This document shows, in pieces, positions 36,281 to 47,246 of a DNA stretch of 64,000 nt (positions within the stretch are counted from its first letter, which is position 1; every line of letters starts with the position of its first letter). Under the pieces are notes generated by a model. The model saw only the letters and a list, made by a program, of their open reading frames with translations, was not told the origin of the DNA and made no database searches. This DNA comes from CBDEVH01 sp965243565. Its GTDB lineage: Bacteria; Pseudomonadota; Gammaproteobacteria; Tethybacterales; Persebacteraceae. Both the position numbers and the translations under genes were made by a program. The DNA is taken from contig OZ251571.1 in assembly GCA_965243565.1 (NCBI GenBank), forward strand, positions 1,620,201 to 1,684,200. Reading direction: 5' to 3'.

Positions 36281-36456
36281 ATTGAGTAAAGTGAATATTA
36301 TTTATGCTTCTATAATTTCTTAAGTTATTGATAAAAAATGATACTTTTGTCACTCCGTTTTTATTATACTATAAATTTTAAGAAATAGGCGAGGGTAACA
36401 CGCCTGTCCTTTGGTAACGGTTAGCTTGCAGACGCTAACCATTCACTTTACTCAAT
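36281..36456. repeat. 176-bp element bounded by perfect 16-bp inverted repeats
   Basis: ATTGAGTAAAGTGAAT at 36281-36296 and its exact reverse complement at 36441-36456. Inside, near the right end, lie two further hairpins (GGCG...CGCC around 36391, and GGTTAGC...GCTAACC around 36418-36440). There is no open frame. The shape suits a MITE-like element or a structured RNA; no target-site duplication is evident. The remaining DNA from 36203 to 36493 shows nothing else. Confidence 0.5.
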
Positions 36457-36493
36457 CTAGCGCAGATTAACTATAATCTCCGAAACAGCGTAA

Positions 36494-36830
36494 TCAAAAA
36501 TTTTTGGTAAAGTTAATTCCCCATTTGGTATCTTCATATGAATAAATGGATATATTTGAGGTTCGCTTAAATCTTATTAGCGATAGCTTAGGCGTTATAC
36601 CCCAAATTCGCCAATCTCTTTTAAGTATCGACAATGTTTTTGTTGCGTTTATATATTGTAGTGGACAACCAACGAATAAATTGTTCTGCTTCAGAAAACT
36701 GCTTTTCTTCAATCAGTTTATTAACCAATACAACGGGATTTTTTAGTTGCTCTGGCGTTTTTTCGTTGGCATTCGCTACAGACGATAGTAGCAAAACACA
36801 CGACAGCATTATATTTAATACAATTTTCAT
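36494..36830 (-). pseudogene. Slam-like (DUF560) outer-membrane translocator gene, collapsed remnant
   Basis: The frame from 36830 starts with a signal peptide (MKIVLNIMLSCVLLLSSVANA) and a short helical segment (NPVVLVNKLIEEKQFSEAEQ) like the N-terminal TPR part of Slam. It stops at 36621. In another frame the sequence continues as RDWRIWGITPKLSLIRFKRT followed by SIYSYEDTKWGINFTKNF, which matches in style the last beta strands of Slam barrels (terminal Phe). A full Slam is about 480-500 residues, so the middle is deleted and the ends are out of frame. Position directly behind a TbpB-like lipoprotein remnant supports the call, since Slam genes usually neighbour their surface-lipoprotein substrate. 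Confidence 0.5.
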
Positions 36831-36845
36831 CACTCTTAACTCTAA

Positions 36846-36874
36846 CAAAAAAGCCACGCAAATAATACGTGGCT
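36846..36874 (-). terminator. Rho-independent terminator between TbpB-like and Slam-like remnants
   Basis: Stem AGCCACG (36852-36858) with CGTGGCT (36868-36874); on the minus strand the hairpin is followed by a run of six or seven T. It would end the lipoprotein transcript or attenuate read-through into the Slam-like gene. Confidence 0.7.
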
Positions 36875-36894
36875 CTTTTATTCTAAAAACTACT

Positions 36895-37365
36895 TTACTG
36901 CTTTTTACCAATAAAAACTATATTAAAATTGTCAGTCTGACCATTATTGAGGTCATCATGTATGTCACCCTGCGATGATGCACAAACAAAGCAAATTCCA
37001 CCCGCCACTTCTTCAGCATTGGGTCCAAAAAATGACCCTTCAACATTAATACCCGTTAAGTCATGATCGATGTAATGTAATTTGTAGCATCATAATCAAA
37101 AGTTCCAGTTGAGCTTGCATCAATATAAAAATGATTCAGTCCTTCATCGCTACTATTGCCACCAATTTTTAAGTTCTCAATAGTAATATCCACGAAATCG
37201 TCTTCATTAATTGAGTTTAAGTCTAAATTTAAATCTACCTCAGCGTTATCAAAATCAGCCACCAATGAACCATCTCCAAAATAAAGAGCGGGTTGTTAAT
37301 AAATTTCCATACCTACAGCATGATCTAAATCATAAGTTACAGTAACACCGCTTGGTCGTTACAAG
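36895..37365 (-). pseudogene. TbpB-like / Slam-dependent surface lipoprotein gene, remnant of the 3' end
   Basis: Minus-strand translation gives YDLDHAVGMEIY, a TAA, then QPALYFGDGSLVADFDNAEV (same frame), continuing to YDATNYI; after a 1-nt frameshift near 37070 it resumes as DHDLTGINVEGSFFGPNAEE, then VAGGI and ends FNIVFIGKKQ. The GSFFGPNAEEVAGG motif and the preceding 'G(D/N)GSLxADF' strand are typical of the C-terminal 8-stranded barrel of transferrin-binding-protein-B-like lipoproteins. The 5' part (signal peptide, handle domain) is missing. One in-frame stop and one frameshift mean it is not functional. The stretch 37366-37660 carries no recognisable gene. Confidence 0.6.
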
Positions 37366-37663
37366 CCAAAGGAAAGACTGTAAATTACATGAGCAATTAA
37401 TTTAGTTCAGGCATTTGAAAATTATATTAATTACACTCTTGCTATAGATTGCCCATTGGTATCTATAGCACTGCCTAAAAATAATGTGTAACTACGTTAC
37501 CCAATACACTCACTAAAAAGCGAGGCAAAGCATCGTAATCGGCGCCTCTTCTTAGGATAGTCTATGGGATGATGGGTGTTTAGAATAGGGAGGTTGCATC
37601 AATTGCAAACGTTTCTTTTGCTTAATTCAAATACTAAAGTTAAAAGCCAAAGTCAAAAGAAAG

Positions 37664-37713
37664 TTAAAAAAAAACCGCCTTTCGCATGATATTGAATCAC
37701 ACAAAAGGCGGTT
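37664..37713 (-). terminator. Rho-independent terminator of the 23S rRNA gene
   Basis: Stem AACCGCCTTT (37673-37682) pairing with AAAGGCGGTT (37704-37713); on the minus strand it is followed by an unbroken T-run of about ten. It lies about 75 bp downstream of the 23S 3' end, leaving no room for a 5S gene. Confidence 0.85.
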
Positions 37714-37784
37714 AAAAAATATAAATAAACCAAGTTACAAAGTAAAGCTAATGTCATAGCTTATACGATTTTACGTACGGCTAT

Positions 37785-40705
<2,921 letters not shown>

Positions 40706-41097
40706 TCATAGCCTTACGTAAAATACGCAAGACTTAACGTTACTTTGCTGATATTTTATATATATTAAATTGAAATATATACCCTTGGTTATTTTTTTTT
40801 ATGTTTTTTAATGATCTGCCCGTTTTCTTTGCGGGAACGTTATTATAGCACTGTAATTTTAGAAAAGCAGTCTGTTTTTTTCGTAAAAACATACTATCTC
40901 ACTTTTTTATCTATTATTTGGCATTTTACTTGGTACTTTATTGATTATGCTTTTATTTTGTAACAATTTTTTACATTTTTGGCTCTTATTCGATTCCCTT
41001 TTTTAACGCCCAATGAATCAGTAGCGATATAAGTAAAATACGTTTACTCTTATAAGATTTTTAAAGATACTTGAGCAATGGTGACTTATATGTGCCG

Positions 41098-41126
41098 ATA
41101 TTCAGATTGTAAGAAAACACTGTCAA
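41098..41126 (-). promoter_or_regulatory. Possible promoter of the 23S transcript
   Basis: On the minus strand a perfect TTGACA (41126-41121) is followed after 17 nt by GAATAT, a weak -10. The leader would be about 390 nt, consistent with an rRNA precursor. The region 40706-41207 otherwise shows only AT-rich DNA. An alternative, TATAAT-like sequences near 41145-41155, cannot be excluded. Confidence 0.3.
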
Positions 41127-41207
41127 ATTGCAGCAAGGTGTTATAATTTTATAATCTATTAGAAAGACTATAATTATTATACTAACAAATATATTGGTCG
41201 CAATATT

Positions 41208-41309
41208 ATGACATCACCAAAGGCTATTTTTAGAGGTGAGCCGCGCGATTACACCAAATTATTGAGTGCAATGCTGTTATTAATATACGCTTATCAATGG
41301 CAGCTGTAA
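41208..41309 (+). CDS. Very small possible membrane peptide
   Basis: A 33-codon frame: MTSPKAIFRGEPRDYTKLLS, then a hydrophobic run (AMLLLIYAYQW). It lies 28 bp before the exported-protein gene on the same strand. No family known; could be chance. Confidence 0.3.
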   Translation: MTSPKAIFRGEPRDYTKLLSAMLLLIYAYQWQL

Positions 41310-41336
41310 CGGCATGAGCCCTAGAAATACTATATT

Positions 41337-42128
41337 ATGACACCTTTATTTTGGTGGCGTAAGCGTTTCGTCCTTGTCGTTTCGACATTCGCTTTTTTAT
41401 GTGCCACATCATTAGCGGCGAGAACCCCAGCAATAAATACAGAATGGAAAAAAGAGGGTTTCTTGCCAAGTAATCATGTAGAACTACTAAAACTTCGACA
41501 AGAATATGTGCAAGCCATTCAACATCTAGATATATATCCTAAAAATTATCAACCTTCAACGGCTCTTTTCAAACGAATTAAACATGACAGACCATGGGTA
41601 TCTCAAAATGGATTTTTAATTAGCAATCCACAATTGTTAATACTTGTTTCGCGTCCACGAAGAATCTTGCCATTGGATTACATAGCACTTGAAGGAAATC
41701 CAGATAATGAACGAGATATTTTCCATGTCGACAAGAAAACGATTGTACTTTATTATGGCAGTTCGGCGAATATTTGGATAGATTTGGCTTTAAAAAACGG
41801 TATTCGTTTATGGGGAGCCAATGCTCGCGATGCTGGTTTTAATTATGTAATGTTAGATTTAGCACAATCGCGAAACATTGATGAAACGCAGACGGGAAAT
41901 ATAATGCGCGAGCCTATCCCCATCAATGAGTATTTTTATTATGCCTATCGTGCGAAGAGAAACAATCTAGGTCCTGCCTATCCAGCAATACGCATAAAAC
42001 TCAAAGACCGTCAACCGCGAACCAAACTACATATCAAGTTATGGCATGAAAAACCAGCACAATCCAACATGCCAGCAGACTACACTCACACCATAGAAGT
42101 GTTACTAGACCCTGCAGGAACATGGTGA
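41337..42128 (+). CDS. Hypothetical exported or membrane-anchored protein
   Basis: A 263-residue protein with an N-terminal positive stretch (WWRKR) and hydrophobic segment (FVLVVSTFAFLCATSLAA) ending in a likely signal-peptidase site (AARTPA). The rest is soluble, with a putative beta-rich C-terminal half (AYPAIRIKLKDRQPRTKLHI). I do not recognise a domain. It precedes lpxK by 188 bp; a weak inverted repeat followed by seven T (42186-42213) in that gap might be its terminator. Confidence 0.65.
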   Translation: MTPLFWWRKRFVLVVSTFAFLCATSLAARTPAINTEWKKEGFLPSNHVELLKLRQEYVQAIQHLDIYPKNYQPSTALFKRIKHDRPWVSQNGFLISNPQLLILVSRPRRILPLDYIALEGNPDNERDIFHVDKKTIVLYYGSSANIWIDLALKNGIRLWGANARDAGFNYVMLDLAQSRNIDETQTGNIMREPIPINEYFYYAYRAKRNNLGPAYPAIRIKLKDRQPRTKLHIKLWHEKPAQSNMPADYTHTIEVLLDPAGTW

Positions 42129-42316
42129 TTCGCTTATCCCGCCATAAAGTGATTTTTTCAATCTGCTTATCACTAACTACTACTCAAACCATTGTTTGAA
42201 CTGCTTGGTTTTTTTGACTTTGTTTTTACCTCTGTTTTTAATTTTTGGCTCGACCGTATCTTATTTTTCGACTGTTGGTTAGCGGCTAAAACGCTAAAAA
42301 GTTTATAATCATTACC

Positions 42317-43297
42317 GTGTTTAACATTCCACAATTTTGGCAACGGCGCAGGCTTGTTAATTATTTATTACTGCCATTTGCTGCATGCTTTGCATCCATC
42401 GTATTGCTACGCCGATTTGCCTATCGCATTGGTATTTTAAAAAGCCATCGCGTTGGCGTTCCCGTTATCGTCATCGGCAATATCGTGGTGGGTGGTGGTG
42501 GCAAAACGCCATTGGTCATTGCCATTGTTCGGCAATTACAAAAAATGGGACATACACCCGGCGTTGTATCTCGTGGTTATGCCAGCCAATCAGCAAACAA
42601 CAAAGCCTTTATTGTTTGTGCCAATCATTCATGGCAAGCAGTTGGTGACGAACCTTTGTTAATTCACCGAACAACACAAGCACACGTTTGTGTTAGTACC
42701 AATCGCCCGAATGCTGCAGAACAATTAGTGAAACAAGGATGTACAGTTATTGTCAGTGATGACGGCTTGCAACATTACGCACTGCATCGCGACATCGAAA
42801 TTTGTGTTAATTATGCCGCTTACCAACACGGCAATGGGTGGATGTTACCAGCCGGTCCACTGCGTGAATCAATCAAACGCACAAGGCAATGCGATATTAA
42901 TATTCAAATAGACCATTACCTACCCAAAAACACAGCGAACTCACTTGCGTTATACAGCAATGGCTTTTATCGCCCTAGAGACAAGCAGCGGCATTATTTT
43001 TTAGCCGATTATTTCAAAAATAAAAAAGTCGCTGCCATTGCCGGTATAGCGCAACCCAGCCGTTTTTTTGACTCACTTGAGCAGTACGGTATTAAAATTA
43101 ACCAATGCTTTTCATTGCCCGATCATAGCAAAATGCCTGATGATAAACTTCGATCTATTGACGCTGATTTGATTGTGATGACCGAAAAGGATGCGGTAAA
43201 ATATCACCATGCTATTGACGGTCGCATTATTGTGCTTGAATCGCACTGTCGTATTAACGACGCTCTATTAACCATCTTATCAAAAATTAATCACTAA
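42317..43297 (+). CDS. lpxK: Tetraacyldisaccharide 4'-kinase (lipid A)
   Basis: LpxK phosphorylates the 4' position of the lipid A disaccharide at the inner membrane. The 326-residue product has an N-terminal membrane anchor (YLLLPFAACFASIVLLRR), the Walker A block VIGNIVVGGGGKTP (about 51-64), VVSRGYAS, VGDEPLLIH, and VSDDGLQHYALHRDIEICV, all typical. Start is GTG at 42317. It opens a run of four genes (lpxK, trm112-like, kdsB, lipB) with spacings of 6 bp, -17 bp and -4 bp, an operon found in gammaproteobacteria for lpxK-ycaR-kdsB. Confidence 0.95.
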   Translation: MFNIPQFWQRRRLVNYLLLPFAACFASIVLLRRFAYRIGILKSHRVGVPVIVIGNIVVGGGGKTPLVIAIVRQLQKMGHTPGVVSRGYASQSANNKAFIVCANHSWQAVGDEPLLIHRTTQAHVCVSTNRPNAAEQLVKQGCTVIVSDDGLQHYALHRDIEICVNYAAYQHGNGWMLPAGPLRESIKRTRQCDINIQIDHYLPKNTANSLALYSNGFYRPRDKQRHYFLADYFKNKKVAAIAGIAQPSRFFDSLEQYGIKINQCFSLPDHSKMPDDKLRSIDADLIVMTEKDAVKYHHAIDGRIIVLESHCRINDALLTILSKINH

Positions 43298-43303
43298 TAC
43301 CTT

Positions 43304-43489
43304 ATGAAACTAGATCCTGCTTTTCTTGCCATTCTCGTCTGTCCTATATGTAAGGGGCCGCTAGACTACCAACCCAATAATAACCGTTTGGTGTGTCGCC
43401 CCGAAAAATTGGCTTTTCCTGTCAACCCTGATGGCATTCCTATTTTACTTGCCGAAAAAGCCACTGATATTGATGATACCGCCGAATAA
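43304..43489 (+). CDS. Trm112/YcaR-family small protein
   Basis: A 61-residue protein with CPICKGPL (Cys13, Cys16) and VCRPEKLAFPVNPDGIPIL, the Trm112 pattern. It lacks the second CxxC of zinc-binding members, having a single Cys in the second position, as in many YcaR proteins. Always seen between lpxK and kdsB in gammaproteobacteria; its precise role is unsettled. Start is 6 bp after lpxK; its 3' end overlaps kdsB. Confidence 0.88.
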   Translation: MKLDPAFLAILVCPICKGPLDYQPNNNRLVCRPEKLAFPVNPDGIPILLAEKATDIDDTAE

Positions 43490-44234
43490 TAATATTACCA
43501 TTGTTGTTCCGGCTCGTCTGGAATCAAGCCGCCTACCCAACAAAATGGCACAAGACATTGGCGGTATGCCGATGTTGGTACGAGTCTTACACCAATCTGC
43601 CAAAACGCAAATGCCAGTTGTTGCCGCAGTCGATGCAAAGCCATTACAACAAATGGTCGAAGCCGCTGGCTTTCGTGCCATCTTAACTGGTGATCATTCA
43701 TCAGGCAGTAGTCGCCTTGCCGAAGCCGCCCAAAAAATGGAACTCAACGATGACGCAATTATCGTCAATGTTCAAGGAGACGAACCGTTTATTGAACCCC
43801 ACATTATTCAATCTGTGGCATATCGACTTTTAGAGCGAGACGATTGTGTTTGTGCCACTGCTTGCCGCCCTATAAAAGATATAACCGAATACAACGATCC
43901 AGCAGCCGTTAAAGTCGTTTGTGACATTAATCAAAACGCCAGCTATTTTAGCCGTGCCGCCATTCCCTTTAACCGAGAATCTCAACCAAAAAATTTGCCT
44001 GACAATGCGTACTTACATTTAGGTATTTATGCCTATCGAGTAAAATACTTACGCCGCTATATCCAGCTACCCACAGCCCCCACCGAGCGCATTGAAAAAC
44101 TAGAGCAATTAAGAATCCTATGGCATGGCGATAAAATAAGCGTTGTAACCGTTGAATCTAATAGCTTTGGCATCGACACCAAAGAAGACTTAATAAAAGC
44201 ACAGCAACTAATAAACGCTACAGCTAAAGAATGA
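43473..44234 (+). CDS. kdsB: 3-deoxy-manno-octulosonate cytidylyltransferase
   Basis: KdsB makes CMP-KDO for the LPS inner core. From the ATG at 43473 the product is 253 residues (E. coli 248): IVVPARLESSRLPNKMAQDI, GMPMLVRV, TGDHSSGSSRLAEA, VNVQGDEPFIEP, and the C-terminal TERIEKLEQLRILW...ID(T)KEDL blocks. I prefer this start to the one at 43431, which adds an alien, hydrophobic N-terminus. It overlaps the trm112-like gene by 17 bp and lipB by 4 bp. Confidence 0.95.
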   Translation: MIPPNNNITIVVPARLESSRLPNKMAQDIGGMPMLVRVLHQSAKTQMPVVAAVDAKPLQQMVEAAGFRAILTGDHSSGSSRLAEAAQKMELNDDAIIVNVQGDEPFIEPHIIQSVAYRLLERDDCVCATACRPIKDITEYNDPAAVKVVCDINQNASYFSRAAIPFNRESQPKNLPDNAYLHLGIYAYRVKYLRRYIQLPTAPTERIEKLEQLRILWHGDKISVVTVESNSFGIDTKEDLIKAQQLINATAKE

Positions 44235-44836
44235 AGCCAGTCACCATTCGGCAATTTGGGCTGCTTGACTATCAAGAAACATGGCAAGCCATGAAGCAAT
44301 TTATTGGCACCACTAACGCCACCATCTTCGAAGAAATTTGGTTGTTACAACACCCGCCTGTTTACACATTAGGACAAGCCGGAAAACGAGAACATTTATT
44401 ACAACAAACAAACATCCCCATTATTAACTCTGACCGTGGTGGACAAATAACCTACCACGGTCCCGGGCAAGTCATTGCTTATATTATGATAAATCTAAAA
44501 CAACGACCATATGGCTTACGACATCTGGTCAGGCGTTTAGAACAATCCATCATCACTGTATTAGATGAATACAATATCATAGGGGTAGGTGATATAAAAG
44601 CCCCCGGCGTTTACGTTAACGGCGACAAAATTGCAGCATTGGGCTTACGTGTGAGCCACGGTTGGACATACCATGGCATTGGGCTAAACGTTAAGATGGA
44701 TTTATCGCCATACAACAATATTAACCCCTGTGGTTATCCAGGGTTAAAAGTAACGCAAATAGCAAATCACTATCCCGATGTATGTTTGAACGATGTTGCA
44801 CTAAAACTTGCCAAGCAACTACAAGAACAGTTATAG
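44231..44836 (+). CDS. lipB: Octanoyltransferase (lipoate biosynthesis)
   Basis: LipB moves octanoyl groups from acyl carrier protein to lipoyl domains. The 201-residue product has RGGQITYHGPGQVIAYIMI, VYVNGDKIAALGLRV with the catalytic Lys, HGIGLNV, and INPCGYPGLKVTQI with the catalytic Cys. It is translationally coupled to kdsB (ATGA). lipA is not next to it. Confidence 0.95.
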   Translation: MKPVTIRQFGLLDYQETWQAMKQFIGTTNATIFEEIWLLQHPPVYTLGQAGKREHLLQQTNIPIINSDRGGQITYHGPGQVIAYIMINLKQRPYGLRHLVRRLEQSIITVLDEYNIIGVGDIKAPGVYVNGDKIAALGLRVSHGWTYHGIGLNVKMDLSPYNNINPCGYPGLKVTQIANHYPDVCLNDVALKLAKQLQEQL

Positions 44837-44950
44837 TTGGTAGACACGCGTTGATATTCTCTACTGTTTTTATACTGGTTATACTGACCATACCGACTAT
44901 ATGATTTAATCATAAGATTAACATCATAAAAAACACTGTTAACAGCGTAT

Positions 44951-44984
44951 TTTTTGCTTCTTTGTAGGCAGTGTGCTGACGCAA
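44951..44984. repeat. Duplicate of the 3' end of rpmG
   Basis: 34 bp matching 45044-45077 with one difference (GCAGTGTGCTGACG against GCAGTATGCTGACG). It lies just downstream of rpmG, so the last ~11 codons of the gene exist a second time as debris. The rest of 44837-45035 contains a palindrome around 44935-44946 (CTGTTAACAG) and small hairpins but no gene. Confidence 0.75.
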
Positions 44985-45035
44985 CAGGAGACGCACTGTA
45001 CGACTAAAAGTCGCCACTAAAAAAATTAAGAAAAA

Positions 45036-45203
45036 TTACTTAATTTTTGCTTCTTTGTAGGCAGTATGCTGACGCAATACAGGATCGAATTTTTTAACTT
45101 CAATCTTATCAGGGTGCGTACGTTTGTTTTTGCTGGTCGTATAAAAATGACCTGTCCCTGCTGTAGAAACCAAACGGATTTTTTCTCTAACGTTTTTAGC
45201 CAT
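45036..45203 (-). CDS. rpmG: 50S ribosomal protein L33
   Basis: A 55-residue protein: MAKNVREKIRLVSTAGTGHF, YTTSKNKRTHPDKIEVKKFD, PVLRQHTAYKEAKIK. This is L33 of the Cys-free gammaproteobacterial type. It sits 6 bp downstream of rpmB, the usual rpmB-rpmG operon. Confidence 0.97.
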   Translation of the reverse strand: MAKNVREKIRLVSTAGTGHFYTTSKNKRTHPDKIEVKKFDPVLRQHTAYKEAKIK

Positions 45204-45209
45204 ATTATA

Positions 45210-45446
45210 TTAAACCTTTATTCCACGACGGCGAATATCTAAAACAATTGCTTCAATCCCTTTTTTATCGATTAAACGAATACCCTGTGCGGATACCGTT
45301 AAGCGAACGCGACGATTTTCTGACGTTAACCAAAAACGCTTGTTTTTTAAATTAGGAATAAACACACGCTTGTTTTTGTTCTTAGCGTGCGAAACATTGT
45401 TTCCACTGATGGTACGGCGACCCGTTACTTGACAAACTCTCGACAT
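45210..45446 (-). CDS. rpmB: 50S ribosomal protein L28
   Basis: A 78-residue protein: SRVCQVTGRRTISGNNVSHA, KNKRVFIPNLKNKRFWLTSE, NRRVRLTVSAQGIRLIDKKG. Family length is 78 in E. coli. First gene of the rpmB-rpmG operon. Confidence 0.97.
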   Translation of the reverse strand: MSRVCQVTGRRTISGNNVSHAKNKNKRVFIPNLKNKRFWLTSENRRVRLTVSAQGIRLIDKKGIEAIVLDIRRRGIKV

Positions 45447-45524
45447 ATTATCCTATAAAATTCTTTGCAAAAAATAAGACCGCAATTATACTAATATTCC
45501 TTTATTAATCAAAATGATATTTTG

Positions 45525-47225
45525 TCAATCACCCAAAACAATCCCTTCGCGCCGAGAGTCGGCACCACCCAACAAGCCTTTGCCTGTGAATTGAATCGCA
45601 TGTAATCCAGAATTTAATACACGTACTTTGACATCATGCCCGCGTTCAGACAACACCTCCGCCCACTCGGCAACGGCGGTCCCTTCTTCTAGTTCAGTCG
45701 CACCATTGCGGTTAATAATATGTCCTTGGTTAATGGCTTGTTGTGGTGTCATTTTAAAATCAAGCACCCCTACAACAGACTGTGCGACATAATCAATAAT
45801 ACGGCTTCCCCCCGGGCTGCCTATTGCAAGATAGGGTTTTTTATGACGAAAAACTATTGTCGGCGACATCGAGCTACGAGGCCGCTTACCCCCCTCGATG
45901 CGATTGGCGATGGCAATGCCATTTTTTTCAGCAACACGTGAAAAATCGGTTAATTCATTATTTAGCAAAAAACCATGCGTCATCAACCTACTACCAAACC
46001 CTGTTTCAATAGTCGTCGTCATTGATGCGATATTGCCTTCGCTATCGACAATAACAAAATGGCTAGTGCCGGGTCTATCTAGTGTATCGCCGGGAATATA
46101 CGCTTGGCGGGCAAAAGGGGGCGTGCCAGCACTGGCTTTTTTCATGGCTTTTGCTTTATTAATCAATGTTGATCGAGATTTTAAATAGCCCTTGTTCAGT
46201 AAGCCACGGACAGGAACATCCACAAAATCAGAATCTGCAAGATAACTAGCACGATCAGCATAGGCTAGGCGAGAAGCCTCCGCAAACAAATGAGCACTAT
46301 CAGCAGTCGTGCCGATTTTATGCAATTTAAAAGGCTCTAATATGCCCAAAATTTGCCCTACTGTTATACCACCAGAGGTAGGTGGCCCCATGCCACATAC
46401 ATTGTAAACGCGGTAGCGAATACACACAGGATCGCGTTCAATAAGCTCATAATTTTTAAAATCTTCAAGGGTTAATTGCCCGGGATTATCAAAATCCCTA
46501 GCCACCGTTTTAACAATATCAGCAGCAATCTCACCATGATAAAACGCCGCAGACCGTTTGTCGGCAATCTCGCGTAACGTAGTTGCAAAATCCGAATTTG
46601 TCAGTACCGTGCCAACACTTTTAGGCGATCCATCTGCATTAAAAAAATAACGCCGCGTTCGTGCAAATTTTGCTAACTGTCGCTTTTCGGTATGATGCTG
46701 TGCGATAGACGCTGCCAAACGAGGAGAAACAGCAAACCCTGCATCTGCTTTATCAATAGTAGGGTGTATCAACGCCGCCCAAGGTAGATTGCCAAATCGC
46801 AAATGCACAACATCCAATAATTTTAAAGTCCCCGGTACGCCCACCGATCCACCACCGATAACCGCCTCCCACCAGCCTTTAACGCTACCATCCTCTTTAA
46901 TGAAATAATTAGGCGTTGCCGATAACGGTGCTTTTTCGCGTCCATCAAAAGTATGTAGTTTTTTGGCTTTATTATCCCAATACAATAAAAAAGCACCGCC
47001 ACCTATGCCCGAGCTCTGCGGCTCGACAAGGTTAAGCATCATTTGCACTGCCACCATCGCATCGGCAGCCGTACCGCCAATTTTTAAAATATCATAACCT
47101 ATTTGAGTCGCATGCGGATTTGCCGCCGATACCATGAATTTTTGAGCATACTGTTGATTTGCCAATGATACCGGCATAACCGTTAAACTTGCCATAAGCA
47201 ATGCACTCATTAATTGTTTTTTCAT
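45525..47225 (-). CDS. ggt: Gamma-glutamyltransferase (glutathione hydrolase)
   Basis: A periplasmic enzyme that removes the gamma-glutamyl group of glutathione. The 566-residue precursor has a signal peptide (MKKQLMSALLMASLTVMPVS..LA), N-terminal AANPHATQIGYDILKIGGTA, SGIGGGAFLLYWD, GREKAP, and the autoprocessing site with the catalytic nucleophile in DRPGTSHFVIVD (Thr387 starts the small subunit), then MTTTIETGFGSRL and RPRSSMSPTIVF. Length is close to E. coli Ggt (580). Next on its strand, 21 bp upstream, is the hglS-like gene, so both may be co-transcribed. Confidence 0.94.
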   Translation of the reverse strand: MKKQLMSALLMASLTVMPVSLANQQYAQKFMVSAANPHATQIGYDILKIGGTAADAMVAVQMMLNLVEPQSSGIGGGAFLLYWDNKAKKLHTFDGREKAPLSATPNYFIKEDGSVKGWWEAVIGGGSVGVPGTLKLLDVVHLRFGNLPWAALIHPTIDKADAGFAVSPRLAASIAQHHTEKRQLAKFARTRRYFFNADGSPKSVGTVLTNSDFATTLREIADKRSAAFYHGEIAADIVKTVARDFDNPGQLTLEDFKNYELIERDPVCIRYRVYNVCGMGPPTSGGITVGQILGILEPFKLHKIGTTADSAHLFAEASRLAYADRASYLADSDFVDVPVRGLLNKGYLKSRSTLINKAKAMKKASAGTPPFARQAYIPGDTLDRPGTSHFVIVDSEGNIASMTTTIETGFGSRLMTHGFLLNNELTDFSRVAEKNGIAIANRIEGGKRPRSSMSPTIVFRHKKPYLAIGSPGGSRIIDYVAQSVVGVLDFKMTPQQAINQGHIINRNGATELEEGTAVAEWAEVLSERGHDVKVRVLNSGLHAIQFTGKGLLGGADSRREGIVLGD

Positions 47226-47246
47226 CTGTCAATCCTTTTTTTTGTC

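Noticed and set aside
36390..36445. A riboswitch in the hairpin-rich stretch
   Set aside because: There is no adjacent downstream gene in a suitable orientation and no known aptamer pattern that I can recognise; kept only as part of the inverted-repeat element.
37440..37784. A 5S rRNA gene downstream of 23S
   Set aside because: I found no 5S-like sequence in either orientation, and the terminator hairpin leaves only about 75 bp after the 23S end.
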